64,000 bases of DNA. Origin: JAUIIK01 sp963745675. Its GTDB lineage: Bacteria; Chloroflexota; Chloroflexia; Thermomicrobiales; CFX8. The DNA is taken from the NCBI GenBank assembly GCA_963745675.1, contig CAVUYM010000008.1, forward strand, positions 124,001 to 188,000, in the 5' to 3' direction. The position numbers and the translations under genes are program-made. Below are positions 28,901 to 37,595 of this stretch, piece by piece; the stretch's first letter is position 1; every line of letters begins with the position of its first letter. Under the pieces are notes generated by a model that was not told where the DNA came from, made no database searches, and saw only the letters and a list, made by a program, of their open reading frames with translations.

Positions 28901-30143
28901 ATCCGACAGCGATGGTCCCGAAGATGCCACGCTTGGTGATTGGCTCAATGGTGGCCCTGGTGGCAACGACGTCCCGGCACACACGACGACCGCTGTCGAA
29001 CACTACTACTGGGACTTCAACACATCGGTCGACAATCCGGCTCCGAAACCGAATTACGTCGAAGGGCAGCGCTATGAAGTTTGTGACATAGAGGATTGCG
29101 ACCGCGATGACATCGACGAGCTGGATGACGATCGTGACGCCGTTGGAAAGACCCCGATCTTCCCGTGCGTCACGCCTGGTACGTTCGGCATACGCCTGAT
29201 GGTTTGGGACGAGCACCACGATCATGCGCGCCAGCGTAATGAAGATCGCGACCACAATGAAGGCCGCCACTGGCTGCACTTCAACGTCCACTCCGACACC
29301 GTGATGGTGCACTGCATCGAGAGCGATACCCCCAAGCAGCCGCTCAAGCGATCGAACAAGGAGCAGGTCGTTCCAGGCGAAGGGTTTGAGTACGAGATCA
29401 TCGTCCCGGCGAACCCCGAACTCGTAGGCTCCGCGACCGCGTCGATCACCGACAATCTGCCGGAGTGGGTCGAATTCGTAGGGATCGCTGAGTGCAACCA
29501 TGGCAACTGCGGTTACAACGAGGAATTGCATCGAGTCACGATGCAGAATGCGACGATCAACCCCGGCGAGGAGCTGATCCTGCGCTTTGCGGTCAAGGTG
29601 ATACAGGAGCCCGAAACCGAATTCCCGCCGGAAATTCTCAATTGCGCAACCGTCGGCGATGGCGTCTTCCTGACCGAGGTATGCGCCACGACGACTCTTG
29701 TCGTCGAGAGTACCCCTCCAGAAGAACCGGCCAAGAGCGCGAACAAGGAGCAGGTTTCACCGGGCGAAAGTCTCCAGTACGAGATCAGCGTCCCGGCCAA
29801 CCCTGAACTGGTGGGTCTCAGTGACGCGGGTATCGCCGACAATCTGCCTGAGTGGGTCAACTTCTCCAGCATCGTCGAATGCAACGCTGGCGAGTGTGGC
29901 TATGACGAAGTGCTTCACATGGTCTATATGCAGGGCGCGACGCTCAGCCCCGGCGAAAAGTTGATCCTGCGCTTCAACGTTGTGGTCATCGATGCGGCTG
30001 AGACGGAGTTCCCGACTGAGATCACCAACTGCGCTGACGCAAATGACGGGGTTGCTTCCCATGAGTTGTGCGTTTCTACCACGCTCATCTTGGATAGCGG
30101 CCCGCCATCGACAGGTATGAGGGCATCCTCTATAGATAGGTAG
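25905..30143 (+). CDS. Giant secreted clostripain-family (C11) protease with LTD and DUF11-like repeats
   Basis: 1412 residues. A hydrophobic export signal lies near residues 20-45. The N-terminal module (45-310) starts 'FERTWERVDRPVAELLESRS' and includes 'LWGPEA', 'MREVQYYDKSRMEI' and 'YVTNGLLVVELMTG', a pattern common in Thermomicrobia secreted proteins. A lamin-tail-like domain follows (about 325-450, INEVKFWPDEGDLQWVELFN). After a polyproline-polyglycine linker, the C11 peptidase domain (about 543-1000) has catalytic His652 in VLAGHGQGW and Cys693 in VDFESCLMGQTE. A PKD-like region follows. Two DUF11-like repeats end the protein (about 1143-1400), each with 'NKEQV.PGE...EI.VPANPELVG'. AAAGGGTGAGG precedes the ATG. 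No membrane anchor is visible at the C-terminus. Confidence 0.9.
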   Translation: MEAQSARLVPLDLRSTQFIVRLVALAALGIQLVATLLTAQLAGAVAPAPPHFERTWERVDRPVAELLESRSWLWGPEANTEVLTEPYAESPGGMREVQYYDKSRMEINNPNEGDPNSPWYVTNGLLVVELMTGQMQVGDADFVERLPAEINVAGDADDPDGVTYQTFATLRDLPPLADGETIIQMVDRDGNVTEDPALADYGVTAAHRVTVPGIDHQVASPFWDFMNSSGLIYDPELGNVQGELFPSPFYATGLPLTEAHFVMALIGGVQHVVLAQCFERRCLTFTPENDPGWQVEAGNVGLHYRDWRTDPQYDKPGGPPLPPQDGIPVINEVKFWPDEGDLQWVELFNPSDTAAELSGFEIANGTNDHVTALPEVNLPPDAYLVVYFGSGDNELDFGDLRGSYYDAAAPAEFFDPDSDEVALIAIDVGVDTIVDFFAWSYEDVYQPLNLYNDAVAAGQWSQDDYFDASRRNGLDLVHPVGQGETVGRDGLSTDTNSSADWAELGGVDALGETPQFQNAHELDLDPSPPPPPPPPGGGGGPAEWTVMVFVDGRSNLYRAFLNEVNKMERAGSNEDVNIVVQFAWRNGAGDSTAAVRWHLEQDSDMSRISSPAFGLGPAEASNPGDPQALSDFITWAKTSYPANKYAIVLAGHGQGWKGTMFNGEDSDYLKMSELSTGLSALGQKFEVVDFESCLMGQTEVGYQIEPAAKMMVASEEVMWTVIPWDRFFNELKANTGWNAGQYADRKAEINAEGHRAGRSRSIRNLYTSASIDLTGLTGTLAPAISAFATTLIDDVDDVNQHDLVSDNSQMTIKHAALEQAEYFTDTNFKDIYHFADLISKQPLKAAAPAGPVKIALAEGGPVVRWEDHGSAQPNANGLSIYFPHDLLLPDGNVTARYPQTPVGFLTVDSFDDPKYDPAVNPNTHLYKLDAAILLPRLAGEPHAMADDPNFEFPNDTTWDEFLHRYYKPVADACIISGDDCIKEITVEVGTNVPLSGRGSSDSDGPEDATLGDWLNGGPGGNDVPAHTTTAVEHYYWDFNTSVDNPAPKPNYVEGQRYEVCDIEDCDRDDIDELDDDRDAVGKTPIFPCVTPGTFGIRLMVWDEHHDHARQRNEDRDHNEGRHWLHFNVHSDTVMVHCIESDTPKQPLKRSNKEQVVPGEGFEYEIIVPANPELVGSATASITDNLPEWVEFVGIAECNHGNCGYNEELHRVTMQNATINPGEELILRFAVKVIQEPETEFPPEILNCATVGDGVFLTEVCATTTLVVESTPPEEPAKSANKEQVSPGESLQYEISVPANPELVGLSDAGIADNLPEWVNFSSIVECNAGECGYDEVLHMVYMQGATLSPGEKLILRFNVVVIDAAETEFPTEITNCADANDGVASHELCVSTTLILDSGPPSTGMRASSIDR

Positions 30144-30163
30144 TGCGCTTCTCCTGCTCTGAA

Positions 30164-30196
30164 CCGGCTCCGGCACGCTAAACGTGCCGGAGCCGG
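30164..30196 (+). terminator. Strong hairpin after the C11 protease gene
   Basis: Perfect 14-bp GC-rich stem CCGGCTCCGGCACG (30164-30177) with its complement at 30183-30196 and a 5-nt loop CTAAA. It starts 20 nt after the protease stop codon. Only a weak TT follows, so termination would rest on stem strength. Confidence 0.82.
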
Positions 30197-30470
30197 ATTC
30201 TGGACCCGTCGAATCTTGATGAATGGCTGTAGAGATGTTCGGGTGCGTGGGGGGCGGCGTAATAGCCTTTCTCAGATGTCGCCGATGCGGATGAGTTGTG
30301 TTTATGGTATTATAGAAGCCGTGGTCAGATATTGTGGACTGCTGCCTTCTCATTGGACGACACCATCGGCCCTCGGCTTTCCAAACCAGTTATTTTAGCT
30401 GTTGCCCCCGAACCGAGGTGACAGTCTTCCGAACGTAGACGCCAGGCTCCCGCAGTAAAGGTTCGAACTC

Positions 30471-33278
30471 TTGGGTCAATCCGGTCAAGTTGCGTTAACG
30501 GCGCTCCTTATCTTCTCCGCCGTTATATCAATGCTTGTTGCTGCACACTCATGGCGACGAAAGCAAGCCGATGCAAGACTGATTGCTCTCGTGATGCTCG
30601 CCGTCGCGATCTGGTTGGCAGGTTACGCTGCCGAGCTGCAATTGTCGTCGCTCTCGCAAAAACTCTTCGCTGCGCGTGTGCAATACATTGGTATTGCATT
30701 CTTGCCACCCCTGTGGATGCTCTTTGCTATCAGCCTCACCTCAAGACGTCGCTGGGTCAGCCCCCGCACGATTGCGTTTGCTCTATTCATTCCAACGATC
30801 ACCGTCATCCTGGCATGGACGAGCTCGTTTCATTCACTACTCTGGACATCGGTTGCGCTTGATGCGGACGGGTCAGCATCGGGGCTCGTCGTTGAATACG
30901 GTCTGTGGTTCTGGGTGCACACTACCTATTCGTATATCGCGCTCGTCGGGAGCAATATCGCGCTGATCGTGATGTTCGCGCGGGCGCTGGGACTCTACTG
31001 GCGACAGGCAAGCCTGATGCTGGCCGGGCTCCTGATGCCATGGATCTCGAATATCTTCTATCTTCTCGCTGGGAGTGAAACCACGATCGATCCGACGCCA
31101 CTTGCGCTGGCCCTGAGCGGCGTACTACTTGCATGGGGCCTGTGGCGTTGGCGCTTGCTTGAAGTGAGGCCGATTCCCGGTGCGCGTAGCGTCGCAGGTA
31201 TGAGAGATGGCGTGATTGTGCTCAATCATCACCACAAGATTGTCGATGTCAACACAACCGCAGCGGGGCTACTCGGGTTTGATAGCTCCTCAGCTCTCGG
31301 TCGAGAACTCTCAGTTGCGGTACCTGCGCTTGCCTCGCTACGGATAGGCTCACAAGCCGAAGCGAGTTGTCGTGTAACGGTCGGCCAATCCACTGACGAT
31401 CCTGGCGGACAACGCGTGCTCGAAGCCCGCATTTCGTCTTTCACCGAGGAAGTTACTGAAGATAGCAACCACTGGCTCGTCATCGTCCGAGATATCACCG
31501 ATCAGGATCGCACCGAACAGCTTTTGCGGGTCGCTGAAGAACGCTATCGCACGCTGATCGAACGGATGCCGGCGGTGACCTACATTCGGGCCTGGTCGGA
31601 GCAGCTTGTTCCGACCTACATGAGTCCCCAAATTCAGGATCTCCTCGGTTATGAACCTGAGGCGATCTGTTTGACGGATGCTCCAGTCTGGGAACGGATG
31701 ATCTATCTCGATGACCTTGAACATGTCCTTCGTCTACACGCGCGCGCGACCGAGCAACGGGGCGCCTTTACCGCAGAATATCGTCTCAAGGGCGCATCGG
31801 GGCAGATCGTCTGGGTGCGAGATGAAGCAGTTGTGATTAGAAACTCCGAAGATGCCTCATTGCATTGGCAAGGTGTCATCGTCGACATTAGCGCTCAAAA
31901 GCGGCTGGAGTCCCAACTCGAACAGTTTGCTTTCTATGACACCCTGACAGGTCTGCCCAATCGCGCGCTGTTGCTGGATCGACTCCGCCATAGCCTGACA
32001 CGCACGCAGCGCGAAGATAGGCCGGTTGGCGTGCTCTTCATTGATCTCGATGGGTTCAAGATCATCAATGACACGCTGGGCCACATCGCCGGTGACCGCG
32101 CGCTCCAGACTGTGTCGCGGAGACTCCAGGCGATCCTTCGCGCTGGAGACACGGCAGGACGCCTCGGCGGCGACGAATTCGTCGTCATTGTGGAGAGTGT
32201 CAGCGATGCACAGGCGGTCGTGAAAATCGCCGAGAGGATCATCGACGAAATTGGGGCGCCGATGACCGTCGCCGGTCAGGAAGTCGTTGTGAGCTGCAGC
32301 ATCGGGATTCGTACTTCGGACGGGGATGACTTCTCGCCGGAAGAGTTCTTACGTGATGCCGATGTTGCGATGTACTCGGCTAAGAATCGCGGACGCTCGC
32401 GCTCGGAAGTCTTCAATTCAGCGATGCTCGCTCACCGCTGGGATAGGCTGGGCCTGGAAGCGGAATTGCGAGCGGCAATCCGCAACGAACAGCTATATGT
32501 TTATTACCAACCAATCGTCTCGATCCGCACAGGACAGATTGCCGGGTTTGAAGCGCTACTGCGATGGATTCACCCTGTGCGTGGCGAGATCCCGCCGGCT
32601 GAGTTCCTGCAGACTGCTGATGAGTGTGGACTGATGATACCGATTGACAGATGGGTGCTTGAGACAGCTTGCCGCCAGGTTGCGACGTGGCAAACACGCC
32701 TCCCTGACGACTACCCAGCCCTGACGATCAGTGTCAACATCACTCCGGATCATATCCAGCAACCGGCCGTCCTCAACGACATTATGAATGCGCTCGAACA
32801 AAGCACGCTTTCCGGTAATCAGCTGATGCTGGAGATTACAGAAAGCCATACGATGAGAGACGTATCGACCGTCGGGAGGCGGCTGGACGAGATCACTCGA
32901 TTAGGCGCACGAATTATCATCGATGATTTCGGTACGGGCTATTCCGCGCTCGCCTATTTGCGCCAGTTCTCAATTGACGGGATAAAGATCGATCGATCGT
33001 TCGTCAGCGGTTTGGGCACACGTCCCGAGGAGACGTCGCTGGTGAACGCAGTCGTTTCGCTGGCCCAAACATTCGATCTGCAGGTCACTGCCGAGGGAAT
33101 CGAGACCCATGATCAGTGGAACGATCTCGACATGCTCGGTGCTGACCTCGGCCAGGGATTCTTGATTGCCCGTCCACTTTCGGCAGAAGAAGTTGACGCC
33201 CATATCGATTCTGGTAGCCTCATGCAGCTCGTTAATTTTCCCGAACAACCCCGCCTCAAGATCGTCAGTGCAGATTAG
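30471..33278 (+). CDS. 7TM-sensor PAS-PAS-GGDEF-EAL cyclic-di-GMP protein
   Basis: 935 residues. An N-terminal 7-helix membrane sensor of the histidine-kinase-N 7TM kind spans about 1-235. Two PAS-like domains follow (about 245-345 and 350-480; 'RYRTLIERMPAVTYIRAW'). The GGDEF domain has an intact GGDEF at 566-570 and 'VGVLFIDLDGFKIINDTLGH'. The EAL domain has EAL at 694-696 plus 'LMLEITES', 'IIDDFGTGYSALAYL', 'IKIDRSFV' and 'AEGIET', so both active sites look intact. It could make or degrade c-di-GMP depending on the signal. The start is a TTG at 30471 with AAAGG upstream; a later start is possible. It is monocistronic. Confidence 0.93.
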   Translation: MGQSGQVALTALLIFSAVISMLVAAHSWRRKQADARLIALVMLAVAIWLAGYAAELQLSSLSQKLFAARVQYIGIAFLPPLWMLFAISLTSRRRWVSPRTIAFALFIPTITVILAWTSSFHSLLWTSVALDADGSASGLVVEYGLWFWVHTTYSYIALVGSNIALIVMFARALGLYWRQASLMLAGLLMPWISNIFYLLAGSETTIDPTPLALALSGVLLAWGLWRWRLLEVRPIPGARSVAGMRDGVIVLNHHHKIVDVNTTAAGLLGFDSSSALGRELSVAVPALASLRIGSQAEASCRVTVGQSTDDPGGQRVLEARISSFTEEVTEDSNHWLVIVRDITDQDRTEQLLRVAEERYRTLIERMPAVTYIRAWSEQLVPTYMSPQIQDLLGYEPEAICLTDAPVWERMIYLDDLEHVLRLHARATEQRGAFTAEYRLKGASGQIVWVRDEAVVIRNSEDASLHWQGVIVDISAQKRLESQLEQFAFYDTLTGLPNRALLLDRLRHSLTRTQREDRPVGVLFIDLDGFKIINDTLGHIAGDRALQTVSRRLQAILRAGDTAGRLGGDEFVVIVESVSDAQAVVKIAERIIDEIGAPMTVAGQEVVVSCSIGIRTSDGDDFSPEEFLRDADVAMYSAKNRGRSRSEVFNSAMLAHRWDRLGLEAELRAAIRNEQLYVYYQPIVSIRTGQIAGFEALLRWIHPVRGEIPPAEFLQTADECGLMIPIDRWVLETACRQVATWQTRLPDDYPALTISVNITPDHIQQPAVLNDIMNALEQSTLSGNQLMLEITESHTMRDVSTVGRRLDEITRLGARIIIDDFGTGYSALAYLRQFSIDGIKIDRSFVSGLGTRPEETSLVNAVVSLAQTFDLQVTAEGIETHDQWNDLDMLGADLGQGFLIARPLSAEEVDAHIDSGSLMQLVNFPEQPRLKIVSAD

Positions 33279-33395
33279 AGCAACCTTCAAGCCGTAGCTG
33301 GCTCATCCAACTTCGCACTGAAAATTGCACCTGCCTTCGCCTGCTTTTCTATTACCAGTTGCCTGGAATTCATGTCGGAGGCGACGACCTTCGCG

Positions 33396-33425
33396 TTGAC
33401 AGCGTTGTTACTATCTACCTACAAT
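33396..33425 (+). promoter_or_regulatory. Sigma-70-type promoter of the multicopper oxidase
   Basis: TTGACA at 33396-33401 and TACAAT at 33420-33425 are 18 nt apart. This perfect -35 and good -10 lie about 80 nt upstream of the multicopper oxidase start, in an otherwise gene-free gap. Confidence 0.65.
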
Positions 33426-33505
33426 AAGATTTAGGCAGCACTAATATTGATATTTCGCCAGCCAGCGATCGAGATGCCCATTAGAAGCCAGAAGGTGTAG
33501 GAGTA

Positions 33506-34600
33506 ATGATTCGAGCATGGTTATCACGTAGAGAAGTTCTCCGTCGGGGTGTGACGGGAGCAGCACTGATCGGCGCGGGGAGCACGATCGCGGCATTTCC
33601 ACCGAATATCCTGCGTGCCGCCCAGGAATCGCCCCCGATGGATCATGAAGGCGGTCACGATAGCCACGGCATGTCGATGACGGTCGGAGACGTGGACACC
33701 GCCGCAATGGGCTACGACCCGATGGAGTTCCTGACGAACTTCGACTATGGATCCGCCAGCACACTGGAAGATGGTCGTACGCTCCGCCAGTACAATATCG
33801 TCGCTGTGGATAAGGAAATCGAGATTGCTCCGGGGATCTTTTTCCCTGCATGGACGTACAACGGAACCGTGCCCGGGCCAACGATCAGGGCCAACGAAGG
33901 CGACCACATCCAGGTTCACTTCACCAACGCCGGATCACACCCGCATACCCTCCACTTTCACGGTATTCACTCGTCATTCATGGATGGTGTATCAGGTATC
34001 GGCCGCGGCATGATCTATCCCGGCGAATCCTTCACCTATGAATTTGACGCCTTCCCATTCGGCTGCCATCTTTACCATTGCCACGCGATCCCATTGAAGC
34101 GTCACATCCACAAAGGGCTCTACGGCGCATTCATCATCAACCCGGACCCCGAAAAGCACGGGGAGCTTGCCCGCAAACGCCATCCCGATTACGAGGAATC
34201 TAAAGAGTGGCACGAATTCGTGATGGTGATGAACGGGTTTGATACGACCTTCGATGATGAGAACGAAGTCTATGCGATCAACTCCGTTGCCTTTCACTAC
34301 ATGCGCAATCCAATCGTCGTCCAGCGCGACCGGCCAATCCGGATCTACCTCATCAACGTGACCGAGTTTGATCCGATCAATTCGTTCCACCTGCACGCCA
34401 ACTTCTTCGACTACTACGACCATGGGACGACGCTGGAGCCAACACACCGGACCATCGATACCATCATGCAGTGCCAGGCACAGCGAGGGATCATCGAGAT
34501 CTCCTTCGCGGGCTTCGAGCCGGGGCAGTACATGTTCCATGCCCATCAATCAGAGTTTGCCGAGTTGGGCTGGATGTCGGTCTTCGAGGTTGTGGAATAG
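33506..34600 (+). CDS. Tat-exported multicopper oxidase (two-domain, nitrite-reductase-like)
   Basis: 364 residues. A twin-arginine signal lies at the N-terminus (LSRREVLRRGVTGAALIGAG). A His/Met-rich segment follows (residues 48-60). Copper sites: 'HPHTLHFHGIHSSFMDG' near 145, 'GCHLYHCHAIPLKRHIHKGL' near 188, 'FHLHANFFDYYDHG' near 293 and 'MFHAHQSEFAELGWM' near 343. The set gives type 1 Cys-His ligands plus His-x-His pairs for the other coppers, as in two-domain laccases or NirK relatives. It could oxidise metals or phenols or reduce nitrite. A ZIP transporter starts directly after its stop codon, so metal handling is the favoured reading. Confidence 0.88.
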   Translation: MIRAWLSRREVLRRGVTGAALIGAGSTIAAFPPNILRAAQESPPMDHEGGHDSHGMSMTVGDVDTAAMGYDPMEFLTNFDYGSASTLEDGRTLRQYNIVAVDKEIEIAPGIFFPAWTYNGTVPGPTIRANEGDHIQVHFTNAGSHPHTLHFHGIHSSFMDGVSGIGRGMIYPGESFTYEFDAFPFGCHLYHCHAIPLKRHIHKGLYGAFIINPDPEKHGELARKRHPDYEESKEWHEFVMVMNGFDTTFDDENEVYAINSVAFHYMRNPIVVQRDRPIRIYLINVTEFDPINSFHLHANFFDYYDHGTTLEPTHRTIDTIMQCQAQRGIIEISFAGFEPGQYMFHAHQSEFAELGWMSVFEVVE

Positions 34601-35845
34601 GTGGGCGATATGCCGGATGACTCTGCGCAGCCTGACGTCGCTGTAGAAGTCCCCCGCTCAACCGGAGCGGCTGTTTCGTTGGGATGGACCCCGAAGTGGA
34701 TAGCTCTCGGAATCCTGCCGCTGTTGCTGCTGGCCGCGATCGTCGTCGCGATCATTGCGACCAATGGCGGGATAGGTGACCGTAATGCGCCGCCGATTGA
34801 AGATTTGAGCATACAGCGCATCAGTCTCCCCGAAGCGGGAATGATCGATGTCGATGTCGTCAACCAGGGGCCGGATGACATCACGATCGCCCAGGTTCAG
34901 GTCGACGGTGCTTACTGGTCGCATAGCATCGACGGCGATCGCACGCTCGGGCCGCTGGAATCAGCACGGATCAAAATCCCATATCCCTGGGTTGAGGACG
35001 AAACCCATGCCATCGCCATCGTCTCGTCGAACGGCATTGTCTTTCCGGGAGAGATTGCCGTGGCGGTCGAATCGCCGAAGTCCAATGCCGAGACGTTTGG
35101 CCGCTTCGCGTTGATCGGCTTCTATGTCGGGATCGTGCCGATTGCTATCGGTATGCTCTGGTATCCATTCATGCGGCGCATGGGACAGCGTGGCTTGCAG
35201 TTCGTGCTGGCGTTGACGATCGGGTTGCTTGTATTCCTGGTGCTGGATACGTTCCAGGAGGCCGGTGAGGTTGCTGCCTCGGTACCGACCCCGCTTGATG
35301 GACCGCTGCTGGTGCCGCTCGTCGCTCTGTTGACCTTCCTCCTGCTGATCACCGTTTCCTCAAGCGGACGGGGTAAAGAACAGAGCCCGCTGAGCACGTC
35401 ATACCGGATTGCCTTCGGTATCGGGCTGCACAATCTGGGCGAGGGGCTTGCGATCGGTGCTGCGTTCGGATTAGGTGAAATCGCCCTCGGAGTCTTCCTG
35501 ATCGTCGGTTTCACGCTGCACAACGTGACCGAGGGCGTCGGCATCGCCGCGCCAATTCTGCGCGAACGACCACCCCTTGCCCACTTCGCCGGACTCGCGG
35601 CGCTAGCAGGCACGCCAGCGATCTTCGGCGTATGGATCGGCGGCTTCATCTACTCAGCCTTCTGGGCGACGCTCTTCCTGGCTATCGGCATCGGCGCGCT
35701 GGCACAGGTCATCGTCGAAGTCAGCCGGTTGATCACGCGCTGGAGTCAACGACGTGACGGCGGGCTGGTCAACTGGACGACCTTCGGTGGCGTCACTGCC
35801 GGCATCGCGATCATGTATCTGACGGCGCTGGTTGTGCTCGGTTAG
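34601..35845 (+). CDS. ZIP-family metal transporter with N-terminal exposed domain
   Basis: 414 residues. A first membrane segment (about 29-51) leads to an exposed beta-rich domain (60-160, 'VDVVNQGPDDITIAQVQVDG') and then a ZIP core with seven or so membrane helices. The metal-binding helices read 'IGLHNLGEGLAIGAAFGLGE' and 'FTLHNVTEGVGIAAP', the canonical HNxxEG pairs. It starts with GTG immediately after the oxidase stop; an ATG at 34610 is an alternative. The extra N-terminal cupredoxin/Ig-like domain is not part of the classic ZIP and may receive metal from the adjacent oxidase. Its stop overlaps the convergent methyltransferase stop by 3 nt. Substrate (Zn, Fe, Mn) cannot be fixed. Confidence 0.9.
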   Translation: MGDMPDDSAQPDVAVEVPRSTGAAVSLGWTPKWIALGILPLLLLAAIVVAIIATNGGIGDRNAPPIEDLSIQRISLPEAGMIDVDVVNQGPDDITIAQVQVDGAYWSHSIDGDRTLGPLESARIKIPYPWVEDETHAIAIVSSNGIVFPGEIAVAVESPKSNAETFGRFALIGFYVGIVPIAIGMLWYPFMRRMGQRGLQFVLALTIGLLVFLVLDTFQEAGEVAASVPTPLDGPLLVPLVALLTFLLLITVSSSGRGKEQSPLSTSYRIAFGIGLHNLGEGLAIGAAFGLGEIALGVFLIVGFTLHNVTEGVGIAAPILRERPPLAHFAGLAALAGTPAIFGVWIGGFIYSAFWATLFLAIGIGALAQVIVEVSRLITRWSQRRDGGLVNWTTFGGVTAGIAIMYLTALVVLG

Positions 35846-36678
35846 TTCCAGGCGGGCGGCCGCCACGAAATCATCGCGATCAGTGTGGGCTGCTGGTAGT
35901 CGTCGATGCCGGCGGCCCGCTCTTCTTCCAGCACCTGCTGGAGCTTGTGGTCCTTATCCGAGCCTTCGACCAACCAGAGCCGCTGGCGGGCGCTACGGAG
36001 CAGGTCGCCTTCTTCCCAGCGGCGGAAGTTGCGCGGGAAGAGTTCGATCTCCGGTGATGCACCACGCGCCAGAAGCAAGTGGACGAACTCGCGCATTGCC
36101 GGGAGTTGCTGGCGCTTGAAGCCGTGGACTTTCTCCCACAGCCGGACGAAGCCTCCGCTCGGTGCGCGATCCATCAGCAGCGAGATACAGAGGTCCCTGC
36201 TGGCAAGCTCCAGGCCGTCGACAAAAGCGTTGATGTTGCGGATATCGTAGCCAACGTGCGAATTGAGCGAGATGTCTGCCCGCAGTCGTTCGGATCCATC
36301 TGGCCAGCTCAGGTCATGGACTTCGATGTTCTCGATCCCATGCTCTTTCGCTTGCTCCGCCAGAACCGAACGCATGCCTGCACTCGGCTCGACCGCAATC
36401 ACTCTTCTACTCGCAAGCGCGAGCGGGAGCGCGTTGCGGCCTCCACCGGCGCCAACGTCCAGCCATATGGTTTCCGGGGTTGCGAAATCTCTAAGCCGAT
36501 TCAGGATCTCGTCGTCGGTGCGGTGCGGATCGGCCGTGAAATGGTGGGCGATCGGTTCGTAGTGATCGTCGTCCTGCCATTCGCGGATGGACTCGACCTG
36601 CTCATATTCTTCCTCGACAATGCTCTGCCAGGCCAGTCCCAGCTCTAGGGGGTCCGGTCGCAGAATCGATGCTGTCAT
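35842..36678 (-). CDS. Class I SAM-dependent methyltransferase
   Basis: 278 residues. The SAM-binding motif I is 'IWLDVGAGGGRNALPLALAS' near residue 74, followed by an acidic strand end 'RVIAVEPSAGM' and 'IEVHDLSWPDG'. The C-terminal third has no recognisable substrate-specific element. The gene is convergent with the ZIP transporter, and their stop codons overlap. The acceptor is unknown. Confidence 0.88.
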   Translation of the reverse strand: MTASILRPDPLELGLAWQSIVEEEYEQVESIREWQDDDHYEPIAHHFTADPHRTDDEILNRLRDFATPETIWLDVGAGGGRNALPLALASRRVIAVEPSAGMRSVLAEQAKEHGIENIEVHDLSWPDGSERLRADISLNSHVGYDIRNINAFVDGLELASRDLCISLLMDRAPSGGFVRLWEKVHGFKRQQLPAMREFVHLLLARGASPEIELFPRNFRRWEEGDLLRSARQRLWLVEGSDKDHKLQQVLEEERAAGIDDYQQPTLIAMISWRPPAWN

Positions 36679-36818
36679 TACTTGTCCCTCATGTCTAGAT
36701 ACAGGTCACCATCTGCATTCTAATTGCTGAAACGGGACGAATGGGCGATCTCAGTTAAGGCGGTTCGATTTTTACACTAGTAGGGTGCATTGAAGTCCCT
36801 TCTGGGAGGACCGTAGTC

Positions 36819-36989
36819 ATGGGCGCCTATCTGCCGGTCATCATTTCATTCTCTGTCGGAATGGGTATCTTCGGATTACTTCGCCGGCGAGACAAGGACC
36901 CGATTGTCTCTGGCGTCGTGGCGACCTTCCTTTCGATGGTCATCGTCGCTGCCTACTTCGTCTTCATCCTGAAGACCGGCCGCCTCTAA
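36819..36989 (+). CDS. Small two-helix membrane protein
   Basis: 56 residues starting MGAYLPVIISFSVGMGIFGL, then a charged turn LLRRRDKDP and a second hydrophobic helix 'VSGVVATFLSMVIVAAYFVF', ending ILKTGRL. GGGAGGA lies 8 nt before the ATG. Too short to assign to a family by eye; the alternating hydrophobic-charged-hydrophobic pattern and a good ribosome-binding site support a real gene. It is followed by a YCII gene on the same strand after 140 nt. Confidence 0.65.
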   Translation: MGAYLPVIISFSVGMGIFGLLRRRDKDPIVSGVVATFLSMVIVAAYFVFILKTGRL

Positions 36990-37129
36990 ACACCACTGTT
37001 CGTACAATTCGAACGAATTTTCGAGATTGGTCTCAAAACCTGTCGAAATAGGCTTGCGCCGTTCGACAGTTCTATGAAGGCCGATAGTCGGCCAATGATC
37101 GCGCTGGTCAATCGAAGGGAATAACCACC

Positions 37130-37474
37130 ATGCGCTACGCTTGCCTGATCTACACGAATCACGATACCGATCCGAAGGAGGGCACACCCGAAGCTACCGA
37201 ACAGTTCCATGCCTACATGGCGTTCGGCGAGAAGTGGGGCAGCGTCCTCCGCGGCGGCGACGCGCTGTTGCCCGTTAGCACCGCAACATCGGTGCGCGTC
37301 CGGGACGGCGAGACGCTCGTCACCGACGGCCCGTTTGCTGAGACGAAGGAACACCTCGGTGGCTTCTACATCATCGAAGCCGACGACCTCGACAAAGCCA
37401 TCGAGACGGCCAAAGACATCCCCGGCGCGAAGGATGGCACCGTTGAGGTGCGCCCGGTGATGGAATTCGAGTAG
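37130..37474 (+). CDS. YCII-related protein (DGPF domain)
   Basis: 114 residues: 'MRYACLIYTNHDTDP', then 'TATSVRVRDGETLVTDGPFA' with the DGPF motif, and 'ETKEHLGGFYIIEADDLDKA'. This is the YCII/DGPF family, often found near ECF sigma factors; none is present here. The dimeric ferredoxin-like fold with a possible His/Asp active site is family knowledge. Function unknown. A ribosome-binding GAAGGGA lies upstream. Confidence 0.88.
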   Translation: MRYACLIYTNHDTDPKEGTPEATEQFHAYMAFGEKWGSVLRGGDALLPVSTATSVRVRDGETLVTDGPFAETKEHLGGFYIIEADDLDKAIETAKDIPGAKDGTVEVRPVMEFE

Positions 37475-37535
37475 CGAGATTCTAGAGAAACAGGCATCAG
37501 GCATCCATATGACGCCCTGAGCTTGCCCCCCATCT

Positions 37536-37569
37536 CACCCTCCGGCGGGCTCCAAGCCTCCGGAGGGTG
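37536..37569. terminator. Hairpin between convergent genes
   Basis: Ten-bp stem CACCCTCCGG (37536-37545) with complement at 37560-37569 and an inner GGC/GCC pairing in the loop. It sits between the plus-strand YCII gene and the minus-strand ABM-like gene and could end both transcripts. Confidence 0.65.
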
Positions 37570-37595
37570 TTCTATAGGTCTACGTTCGGACTTCT

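Noticed and set aside
30380..30470. 'GGTTCGAACTC' near 30461 as a tRNA T-arm
   Set aside because: No acceptor stem or anticodon arm can be folded around it; it is simply upstream of the GGDEF-EAL start.
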